This document shows positions 1-5,221 of a DNA stretch of 5,221 bases, one piece after another (the stretch's first letter is position 1; each line of letters opens with the position of its first letter). The DNA is taken from the NCBI GenBank assembly GCA_028823435.1, contig JAPKBK010000133.1, positions 1 to 5,221 of the forward strand. Reading direction: 5' to 3'. The notes beneath the pieces were generated by a model. The model ran no database searches and was not told the DNA's origin. It was given only the letters and a program-made list of their open reading frames with translations. The stretch comes from Flavobacteriales bacterium (GTDB lineage Bacteria > Bacteroidota > Bacteroidia > Flavobacteriales_D > Sanyastnellaceae). A program made the translations under genes and the position numbers.

Positions 1-869
1 GTTATTTCGAACAATACCTGTATGTTGTCAGGATCAACCTTAGGTTCCTCTTTGAATTTCTTGAGGCCTTTCGCAATCATATCAATGTTCACTTTCGTCA
101 CTGGACGGAAACTACCTCTGATTGCGAGGATGTTCTTTTTATAAAGAATATCTGCAGCTTGTAGATTACGTCCATCAGGTGAGAAAATGACAGCATCTGT
201 CATGCCATTTTTAACCAGTTGTAAAGAGAGTAGGCGATTGTCTACGTTGGCAAAATCTGGCCCATTCATATGAATCATATCAATCTCGATCTGACTGCGG
301 TCTAAGTTGTCATAGAGTGATTTCAGTAATTCTTTCGGGTCTTTATAAAAGAAATAACAGCCATAAATTAGATTTGTGCCAAGAATTCCAGTGGTAATCT
401 GTTGTTGTAACGCATCCGATTCGTGGAGTCTGGCATGCAGAATCACCTCTGATGCTTCTTTTCCGGGTTCTGTCTGGAATTTGAGACCAAACCATCCGTG
501 ACCCTGACTAGACTTGTGGAAATTGATGGTCGCGACCGTATTTGCAAATGCAAAAAATTGTTTGGACGGATGATTCTCTCTGTTAATTCGTTCTTCAATG
601 AGTTGGTACTCATGCTTGAGCATTTTCTCAAGTCTCTGTTTGCAGACATACCTGTCTTTCTTCTCTTTTCCATAGATCGCATCAGAGAAATCTTTGTCGT
701 ATGCGCTGATGGCTTTCGCGATCGTTCCAGAAGCTCCACCAGCTCTGAAAAAATGTCTTACAACTTCTTGACCAGCCCCAACTTCGGCAAAAGTCCCGTA
801 TATATCTTGATTCAGATTTATTCGAAGCGCTTTCTGCTTTGCAGATAATATGACACGTTCTAAGTCCAC
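1..869 (-). CDS. Conserved Bacteroidota protein of unknown function (partial, C-terminus outside window)
   Basis: An uninterrupted minus-strand frame of 289 codons that runs off the left edge, so the C-terminus is missing. I recognise the sequence as a highly conserved Bacteroidota protein, about 480 residues long as I remember it. Databases label it inconsistently, for example as nicotinate-nucleotide adenylyltransferase or TonB-related; I see no motif that supports either name, so its function is unknown. Conserved-looking blocks are YGTFAEVGAGQEV (residues 24-36), FFAFANTV (105-112), GHGWFGLKF (123-131) and RGSFRPVT (251-258). There is no signal peptide or membrane segment, so it is probably cytoplasmic. 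The start is uncertain. GTG at 869 is chosen because an excellent -7 promoter element lies just upstream (882-875); transcription from it would start almost at the GTG, giving a nearly leaderless message. The alternative ATG at 908 adds 13 residues but would place that promoter inside the gene. It is divergent from the hydrolase gene at 937. Confidence 0.88.
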   Translation of the reverse strand, partial: MDLERVILSAKQKALRINLNQDIYGTFAEVGAGQEVVRHFFRAGGASGTIAKAISAYDKDFSDAIYGKEKKDRYVCKQRLEKMLKHEYQLIEERINRENHPSKQFFAFANTVATINFHKSSQGHGWFGLKFQTEPGKEASEVILHARLHESDALQQQITTGILGTNLIYGCYFFYKDPKELLKSLYDNLDRSQIEIDMIHMNGPDFANVDNRLLSLQLVKNGMTDAVIFSPDGRNLQAADILYKKNILAIRGSFRPVTKVNIDMIAKGLKKFKEEPKVDPDNIQVLFEI

Positions 870-874
870 TATTG

Positions 875-882
875 CAAAGGTA
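875..882 (-). promoter_or_regulatory. Bacteroidota -7 promoter element, leftward
   Basis: On the minus strand this reads TACCTTTG followed by C, an exact match to the Bacteroidota -7 consensus TAnnTTTG. It points at the partial gene on the left. A start of transcription 5-7 bases downstream would fall at about 868-870, right at the GTG start codon at 869. No clear TTG-type -33 element is found 17-23 bp upstream (the region reads GTTATTC), so the assignment rests on the -7 box and its position. Confidence 0.55.
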
Positions 883-885
883 AGG

Positions 886-893
886 TACCTTTG
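886..893 (+). promoter_or_regulatory. Bacteroidota -7 promoter element, rightward, for the three-gene unit
   Basis: TACCTTTG followed by C matches the Bacteroidota -7 consensus TAnnTTTG exactly. Transcription would start at about 899-900, leaving a leader of roughly 37 bases before the ATG at 937. This supports the 937 start over a longer open frame beginning at 850, which would place this promoter inside the coding region. A TTG -33 element at the usual 17-23 bp spacing is not evident; the nearest candidate, TTC at 858-860, is slightly too far away. Confidence 0.6.
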
Positions 894-936
894 CAGGGTG
901 AATAACATAATTCAACATGATTTAGGTGTTAAAACT

Positions 937-1713
937 ATGAAAATAACACTGTTAGGAACTGGCACATCTCAGGGTGTACCTGTAATAGCCTGTAAATGTG
1001 ATGTTTGTCAATCTCAGGACCCCAAGGACAAAAGGTTAAGGGCGTCAATTTTGGTGCAAGTAAATGACGTGTCTGTGGTTGTTGATACTGGACCTGATTT
1101 CAGAATGCAGATGCTTAAAAATGAGGTTAATCATTTGGATGCGATCGTGTATACGCATGAACATAAGGATCATGTGGCTGGTATGGATGACGTGAGGGCG
1201 TTCAATCAGAAGCATTCACAAGCAATGCCGATTTGGGCAAACGAAGCAGTTGAAAAGGCGCTCCGTCGTGATTTCTTTTATGCATTCGGAGAAAATACAC
1301 ATGGGGGATTGCCTCAGGTAGATATTCATAAATTAGGTGACCATGAGTTGATCAATGGTTTTGAGATACGAGGCATGAAATGGACGATTTTGCCAGTCAT
1401 GCATGGCAGGATGGAAGTGTACGGTTTCCGAATAGGGGATTTTGCTTACATCACAGATGTTAACCATATATCCGACGCAACATTTGCGAAACTCGCAGGC
1501 GTAAAAGTTTTGGTCATAAGTGCTTTAAGGAAAACGCATCACCCGAGTCATTATTCACTAGATCAAGTTTTAGATGTGATTGAAAGAGTGGGGTCTGAAT
1601 CAACTTATTTAACTCACTTAAGTCATCTCATCGGTAAACACGCAGATTTGCAAGCGCAATTGCCCCACGGTGTTTATGTCGGATGGGATGGATGTGTCAT
1701 TCAAAATGTTTGA
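937..1713 (+). CDS. PhnP-like MBL-fold metallo-hydrolase
   Basis: Encodes 258 residues of the metallo-beta-lactamase fold, closest in motif layout to PhnP, a phosphodiesterase acting on 5-phosphoribosyl 1,2-cyclic phosphate. The N-terminal strand and loop read LLGTGTSQGVP (residues 5-15). The metal-binding motif HEHKDH is at 74-79, followed by likely ligands H156 (in LPVMHG), D174 (in YITD) and H227 (in THLSH). C19, C21 and C24, with H230, match the extra Cys3-His structural zinc site known in E. coli PhnP. The substrate here is unknown: no other phosphonate (phn) genes are in the window, so it may act on another cyclic nucleotide or phosphodiester. No signal peptide; cytoplasmic. The start ATG at 937 gives the family-typical N-terminus MKITLLGTG and lies downstream of the promoter box at 886-893; an in-frame ATG at 850 would add 29 unrelated residues. 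It is the first gene of a tight unit: the next gene starts one base after its stop codon. Confidence 0.93.
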   Translation: MKITLLGTGTSQGVPVIACKCDVCQSQDPKDKRLRASILVQVNDVSVVVDTGPDFRMQMLKNEVNHLDAIVYTHEHKDHVAGMDDVRAFNQKHSQAMPIWANEAVEKALRRDFFYAFGENTHGGLPQVDIHKLGDHELINGFEIRGMKWTILPVMHGRMEVYGFRIGDFAYITDVNHISDATFAKLAGVKVLVISALRKTHHPSHYSLDQVLDVIERVGSESTYLTHLSHLIGKHADLQAQLPHGVYVGWDGCVIQNV

Positions 1714-1714
1714 A

Positions 1715-2638
1715 ATGAATAAAATCAGATCAATAGTATTGTTGCGATTGATGCAGGGGTTTGGCATGCAGCCCTGGTGGATGTTGCACTTTGAGGCTTC
1801 GGTCATCGCTGGTTTTATGGCACTGGTAGGCGGCTATCGAAAGCGGGTCGTCCTTGGAAACTTAAAAAAAGTGTTTGGCACGGAAAACACACACACGCTT
1901 TCTCAAGGATTTTACAAAAACTTTTGTGACATCACTGTAGAATCAATGAAGCTGTTTTGTGCAACGAATCATTCAGTCATGTCAAGGGTAGAATATTCCG
2001 AGGAGGGCGTGAACCTAATGAATCGGCTTAAGAATGAGGGGAGACACGTTATTCTTGTAGGCGCTCACATGGCAAATTGGGAAATGTATGCAATGACACT
2101 CCCTGGTGCTATAGATCATAAAACAATGGCTTTATATAAGAAGTTAAGTGATCCAATCATGGATGATGCGATGCGGAAATCTCGGCAAAGAATGGGGCTG
2201 GTGATGATTGAAATTGAAGATTGTAAGGCGTGGATGGACAATCATGTTTTAGAAGGAGGAGAGCCTGTCGCCGTTGGTTTCGGTTTTGATCAAAGCCCTC
2301 AGCATCCAAAGAGAGCGTGGTGGACCACTTTTCTTGGTATAGACACCCCTGTGTATTTCGGTGCCGAACAGTGGGCGCATACATACGATGCGGCTGTTGT
2401 GTATGGCGCTGTTCGCAGAACAGGTAGAGGACGCTACAACGTTGAATTTCGTTTGGTGGAGGAAAATGTGAAAACACTCAATAAAGGACATGTGATGGAC
2501 AAATGTTTGGGGGAATTGGAGGAGGAGATTTTGAACGCGCCAAGTGATTGGCTTTGGTCTCACAAAAGATGGAAACATCAGATTCCAGAGGGAATTCAGG
2601 TTCAAAAGAGAATGTTTGAGCGTACCTTAGAATCGTGA
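1715..2638 (+). CDS. LpxL/HtrB-family lipid A biosynthesis acyltransferase
   Basis: Encodes 307 residues of the lysophospholipid/lipid A acyltransferase family (LpxL, LpxM, HtrB), which transfers an acyl chain from acyl-ACP to the lipid A precursor at the inner membrane. Evidence: a hydrophobic N-terminal stretch (about 4-39) followed by YRKRVVLGNLKKVFG (41-55), typical of the family; the catalytic HX4E dyad H118 and E123 in GAHMANWE; FDQSP (191-195); E218 in the FGAEQWA block; and the C-terminal WLWSHKRWK (279-287). Length is normal. The ATG at 1715 lies one base after the upstream stop. ATG at 1706 is an alternative that would overlap that gene by 8 bp, and further in-frame ATGs at 1670-1688 are less likely. 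The 3' end overlaps the next gene by four bases (GTGA, 2635-2638). Which lipid A position or acyl chain it handles cannot be read from the sequence. Confidence 0.93.
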   Translation: MNKIRSIVLLRLMQGFGMQPWWMLHFEASVIAGFMALVGGYRKRVVLGNLKKVFGTENTHTLSQGFYKNFCDITVESMKLFCATNHSVMSRVEYSEEGVNLMNRLKNEGRHVILVGAHMANWEMYAMTLPGAIDHKTMALYKKLSDPIMDDAMRKSRQRMGLVMIEIEDCKAWMDNHVLEGGEPVAVGFGFDQSPQHPKRAWWTTFLGIDTPVYFGAEQWAHTYDAAVVYGAVRRTGRGRYNVEFRLVEENVKTLNKGHVMDKCLGELEEEILNAPSDWLWSHKRWKHQIPEGIQVQKRMFERTLES

Positions 2639-3927
2639 ATACTAACGTTAATTCTGATGTGATGCCACTGGCAGAGCGGATGCGCCCTAAAACTTTGACT
2701 CATTATTTGGGCCAAACACATCTTGTGGGGCCGGGCGCCGTATTGAGAAATGCGGCAGATGTAGGTACTTTGCCTTCGATGATTCTTTGGGGACCTCCAG
2801 GGGTAGGGAAGACGACTCTGGCTCGGATTTTAGCGGATAAAGTAGGACTGCCCTTCCACCAGCTTTCGGCTATAAATAGTGGCGTCAAGGAGGTGAGAGA
2901 AGTGATTGCTCGGGCAAAAAGTGGTGGAATGTTCGCTGGGAAATCTATTCTCTTTATTGATGAAATTCATCGGTTTTCAAAATCACAACAGGATAGTTTG
3001 TTAGGCGCTGTTGAACAAGGGTGGGTTACTTTAATTGGTGCCACGACTGAAAACCCATCTTTTGAGGTTATCCCTGCTTTGCGGTCTCGATGTCAGATTT
3101 ATATTCTTGAGCACTTGAGTTTAGAAGAACTGGAGTCCTTAATTAAGCAAGCGGTCGAAGAAGATGTTCTTTTAAGTTCTCGAGACATTGTCATTGAGGA
3201 GAAAGAAGCACTGATGAGAGCAAGTGGTGGTGATGCGCGTAGATTGTTAAATGTTCTTGAAATGGTCGTTCAGAGTATTCCTTCGGGCACGGTTCAAGTC
3301 ACGAATGAAATTGTGAAAGATCTTATAGGGTCAACAGCTGCAGGATATGACAAAGGAGGAGAGGCGCATTACGATATCATAAGTGCCTTTATAAAAAGCA
3401 TACGCGCAAGCGACCCCAATGCAGCCGTTTACTATCTCGCAAGGATGATTGAAGGGGGCGAAGATGCGAAGTTTATTGCGCGCAGACTTCTCATAAGCGC
3501 TTCGGAAGACATAGGAAATGCAAACCCTACTGCGCTTGTATTAGCGACGTCTACTTTTCAAGCCGTAGAGAGAATCGGTATGCCAGAGTCACGTATTTTA
3601 CTTTCCCAGTGTGTCGTTTATCTCGCCTCTAGTCCCAAAAGCAATGCGTCATACATGGCGATAAAAGATGCGCAAGAGTTGGTGCAACAAACGGGCGATA
3701 TACCCGTGCCTCTTCATCTTAGAAATGCACCTACCGCGCTCATGTCTAAGCTAGGTTATGGTAAGGGCTATGCTTATGACCATGATGCTCCTTCAGGATT
3801 TAGTGAACAAGAGTGCATGCCTGTCGGGCTGGAGGGCAAGCAGTTATACAAGCCAGGGGAAAATCCGCGAGAAAAGTCAATGCGGGTTTACCTGCAGTCA
3901 CTTTGGAAGAACAAGTATGGGTATTAG
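2635..3927 (+). CDS. rarA: Replication-associated recombination protein A (RarA/MgsA), AAA+ ATPase
   Basis: Encodes 430 residues, full length for RarA, the bacterial relative of yeast Mgs1 and human WRNIP1. It is related to clamp-loader ATPases and acts at stalled forks and single-stranded DNA gaps. In order: PLAERMRP (11-18), Walker A GPPGVGKT (53-60), Walker B ILFIDEIH (105-112), sensor 1 region GATTENPSF (135-143), likely arginine finger R150 in ALRSRC, and sensor 2 GDARRLLN (199-206). The C-terminal RarA tetramerisation region carries HYDIISAFIKSIR (245-257), SEDIGNANP (290-298), HLRNAPT (361-367) and GYGKGYAYDHD (374-384). The start is GTG at 2635, overlapping the upstream stop as GTGA, which suggests translational coupling. 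An ATG at 2662 (MPLAERMRP) is a real alternative giving 421 residues. The stop TAG shares bases with the stop of the convergent gene on the other strand. Confidence 0.97.
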   Translation: MNTNVNSDVMPLAERMRPKTLTHYLGQTHLVGPGAVLRNAADVGTLPSMILWGPPGVGKTTLARILADKVGLPFHQLSAINSGVKEVREVIARAKSGGMFAGKSILFIDEIHRFSKSQQDSLLGAVEQGWVTLIGATTENPSFEVIPALRSRCQIYILEHLSLEELESLIKQAVEEDVLLSSRDIVIEEKEALMRASGGDARRLLNVLEMVVQSIPSGTVQVTNEIVKDLIGSTAAGYDKGGEAHYDIISAFIKSIRASDPNAAVYYLARMIEGGEDAKFIARRLLISASEDIGNANPTALVLATSTFQAVERIGMPESRILLSQCVVYLASSPKSNASYMAIKDAQELVQQTGDIPVPLHLRNAPTALMSKLGYGKGYAYDHDAPSGFSEQECMPVGLEGKQLYKPGENPREKSMRVYLQSLWKNKYGY

Positions 3928-4994
3928 TCAGTATTTAGGAGTTCGCCCGCACGATAGTGTTCTGTTTTCGTGATCTTTCCTTTTTCACTGTAATAATATC
4001 TGGGGCCATTTAGTTTTCCCTCGACGTATTCTCCCTCGCTTGAGACTTGTGTCCCTAGGAGGACTTGACGTTGAAGTATTTCTCCTGTTTCAGCATCTGT
4101 AAAGTCCTCAATCACATATCCTCCAAGGTCATACCAAATCCTGAAAGGGCCATCCTTCAGTTTGTTTCTGTACGTGTATTCTTCTTTTGAACGACCATCT
4201 GCGAAAGCCTCTTCAAAAGATCCATTTACCTTGATTTCTTTTACTCTATTTCCGTATGAGTAATGTGTTATTTGTTCTAACACCCCGTCTTCTTGGTATG
4301 TTTTCCATATCAAATTCTCCTTTCCGTCAATATAATTCCCTTCAATTTTCGGTATTCCACTGATATAATACACTTGAAAATTGCCTTCTAGCTCGTCAGC
4401 CACATAGTTGATTCTTTGGCGAACTGTTCCAGTGTCGTAATACGTTGTTTTTAATCCATCGAGTTTCCCATTTGCATACCCACCTTCTTCGACCAAACTC
4501 CCCTTTTTTGTTTTTATCCAATAGGGCCCATTCATGATGCCTGCGGAGTAGCTTTCTTGTTTGATCTGCTTGGATCCGTCATCATAATATCCCCAACTGC
4601 CATCTTTCACGGGTTTTTCTTGGTCATCGACAGAGATATAGAATCCTGAAGATTGAACAGATGAATTTGTGCGATAGTGTATCGCTGAGATTTGGCCTGT
4701 CAAATGAGATACGGGTGGGTGTTCTATTTTTGACATAAGTTCTCCGGTTTCGAAGAAATATAGAAACTGGCCTTCGGGCTGACCACTGTTGAACATGCCC
4801 ACATAATACAGCGATCCATCTGGGTAAACTCTTATCCAGACCCCGTGCTTTTCCCCATCATTGTCAGTGAGGTTGTAATCCATTCCAGCATCACCAATGG
4901 GTGTTGACGATACTGCTGTGGGAAGGGATTGCGTCAGCGCGTTTGTAGAAACAAAGGCGAGTGAAAGTGCGATAATAAAAATTTCAAGTTTCAT
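3924..4994 (-). CDS. Secreted MORN-repeat protein (MORN_2 / YwqK-like)
   Basis: Encodes 356 residues. The N-terminus, with K2, a hydrophobic core (about 5-15) and a plausible cleavage site after A19, is a Sec signal peptide; there is no lipobox cysteine, so export to the periplasm or beyond is likely. The rest is about ten copies of the MORN_2-type unit, with the pattern G-x-aromatic-x-x-Y-x-x-x-G followed by a charged strand. Clear copies begin near residues 50, 73, 131, 155, 179, 203, 227, 281 and 329, with a degenerate one near 258. Such repeats form elongated beta-sheet structures; databases often call these YwqK-family antitoxins, but there is no toxin gene here and the signal peptide argues against that role. 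Function unknown, possibly envelope structure or surface binding. No C-terminal type IX sorting domain is visible. The start ATG at 4994 is the one that yields the signal peptide. It is convergent with rarA and divergent from mdh. Confidence 0.9.
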   Translation of the reverse strand: MKLEIFIIALSLAFVSTNALTQSLPTAVSSTPIGDAGMDYNLTDNDGEKHGVWIRVYPDGSLYYVGMFNSGQPEGQFLYFFETGELMSKIEHPPVSHLTGQISAIHYRTNSSVQSSGFYISVDDQEKPVKDGSWGYYDDGSKQIKQESYSAGIMNGPYWIKTKKGSLVEEGGYANGKLDGLKTTYYDTGTVRQRINYVADELEGNFQVYYISGIPKIEGNYIDGKENLIWKTYQEDGVLEQITHYSYGNRVKEIKVNGSFEEAFADGRSKEEYTYRNKLKDGPFRIWYDLGGYVIEDFTDAETGEILQRQVLLGTQVSSEGEYVEGKLNGPRYYYSEKGKITKTEHYRAGELLNTD

Positions 4995-5012
4995 GTCTCT
5001 TTATAAGTACAA

Positions 5013-5020
5013 CGAAAGTA
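5013..5020 (-). promoter_or_regulatory. Possible -7 element for the MORN-repeat gene
   Basis: The minus strand reads TACTTTCG, one base off the TAnnTTTG consensus, 18 bases before the ATG at 4994. Transcription would begin near 5006-5008, giving a leader of about 12 bases. No -33 element is apparent, so this is a weak call. Confidence 0.3.
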
Positions 5021-5056
5021 GGGACTCTTTTCTTTTTTCCGTAGTCCATACCGCTG

Positions 5057-5064
5057 TACTTTTG
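5057..5064 (+). promoter_or_regulatory. Bacteroidota -7 promoter element for mdh
   Basis: TACTTTTG followed by C is an exact match to TAnnTTTG, located 24 bases before the mdh ATG. Transcription would start near 5070, leaving a short A-rich leader (ACTAAAATAAC) with no Shine-Dalgarno sequence, as is usual in this phylum. The T-rich stretch at 5028-5039 lies at about the -33 position but contains no TTG. Confidence 0.6.
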
Positions 5065-5088
5065 CACTCCCAACTAAAATAACTTCTT

Positions 5089-5221
5089 ATGAAAGTAACT
5101 GTAGTCGGTGCCGGAAATGTAGGCGCCACTTGTGCAAATGTTCTCGCAACACGTGAGGTATGCAACGAAGTAGTCTTATTAGATATTAAAGAAGGTTTTG
5201 CTGAAGGCAAAGCACTCGATA
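5089..5221 (+). CDS. mdh: Malate dehydrogenase (partial, N-terminus only)
   Basis: The first 44 codons plus one base before the right edge cuts the gene. The product begins MKVTVVGAGNVGATCA and shows the NAD-binding Rossmann motif G7-A-G9-N-V-G12 and an acidic residue D32 at the end of the second strand (VVLLD), which favours NAD over NADP. It then reads IKEGFAEGKALD, typical of the lactate/malate dehydrogenase family in its malate dehydrogenase branch. The enzyme oxidises malate to oxaloacetate in the TCA cycle. Catalytic residues lie outside the window, so lactate dehydrogenase cannot be excluded from sequence alone, though the N-terminus strongly resembles Bacteroidota Mdh. It has its own promoter box at 5057-5064 and is divergent from the MORN-repeat gene, with 94 bp between the two start codons. 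Confidence 0.9.
   Translation, partial: MKVTVVGAGNVGATCANVLATREVCNEVVLLDIKEGFAEGKALD

Larger units (their letters stand above)
874..894. repeat. Perfect 9-bp inverted repeat built from two opposed -7 boxes
   Basis: The left arm GCAAAGGTA (874-882) and right arm TACCTTTGC (886-894) are exact reverse complements separated by AGG. Each arm is a -7 element on its own strand. The symmetry could come simply from two divergent promoters, or it could also serve as an operator for a dimeric regulator. A terminator is unlikely because it lies at the 5' ends of both genes and has no adjoining T-run. Confidence 0.8.

Noticed and set aside
443..848. Open frames on both strands (about 98 and 116 codons)
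   Set aside because: They lie over the clear minus-strand conserved coding frame and their translations show no recognisable domain; they are shadows.
917..925. Mini open frame ATG-ATT-TAG in the leader of the hydrolase gene
   Set aside because: A two-residue frame arises easily by chance and nothing around it suggests attenuation or regulation.
850..936. In-frame 29-codon extension of the hydrolase gene starting with ATG at 850
   Set aside because: It overlaps the divergent gene and contains the promoter palindrome; the family-typical N-terminus MKITLLGTG begins at 937.
1887..1898. Short CA-rich run (ACACACAC) in the acyltransferase gene
   Set aside because: Only about four to five dinucleotide units, in frame with normal coding; too short to count as a phase-variable repeat.
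2157..2605. Two minus-strand open frames (106 and 118 codons) opposite the acyltransferase gene
   Set aside because: They sit antisense to a well-supported gene and encode low-information sequence with no motifs.
3950..3972. Inverted repeat CACGA...TCGTG followed by a T-rich stretch, a possible rarA terminator
   Set aside because: The stem is only 5 bp with a 13-base loop, it lies within the coding end of the convergent gene, and the T-run is interrupted.

Overview
The window looks like chromosomal DNA from a member of the Bacteroidota. Three things suggest this. The promoters match the Bacteroidota -7 consensus TAnnTTTG, most clearly TACCTTTGC (twice) and TACTTTTGC. No start codon has a convincing Shine-Dalgarno sequence. 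The protein set (a conserved Bacteroidota protein of unknown function, an LpxL-type acyltransferase, RarA, a secreted MORN-repeat protein and a Bacteroidota-style malate dehydrogenase) also fits. I cannot place it below phylum with confidence. Nothing points to a mobile element, phage, CRISPR array, tRNA or rRNA.

Layout: (a) 1-869, minus strand: N-terminal 289 residues of a large conserved protein that runs off the left edge. (b) 870-936: a 67-bp divergent intergenic region with two opposed -7 elements that form a perfect 9-bp inverted repeat. (c) 937-3927, plus strand: a tight three-gene unit of PhnP-like metallo-beta-lactamase-fold hydrolase, LpxL/HtrB-family lipid A acyltransferase, and RarA (MgsA) AAA+ ATPase, with junctions of 1 bp spacing and 4 bp overlap. 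(d) 3924-4994, minus strand: a secreted MORN-repeat protein whose stop codon overlaps the rarA stop codon. (e) 4995-5088: a 94-bp divergent promoter region. (f) 5089-5221, plus strand: the first 44 residues of malate dehydrogenase (mdh), cut by the right edge.

The plus-strand trio is probably one transcript started near position 900, but its products have no obvious shared pathway (phosphodiester hydrolysis, outer-membrane lipid A acylation, stalled-fork maintenance). The window reads mainly as ordinary core genome. The points most worth a second look are the face-to-face promoter palindrome, the convergent gene pair sharing stop-codon bases, and the two proteins of unclear role (the partial one at the left edge and the MORN-repeat protein). 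I found no strong case for a new multi-gene system.
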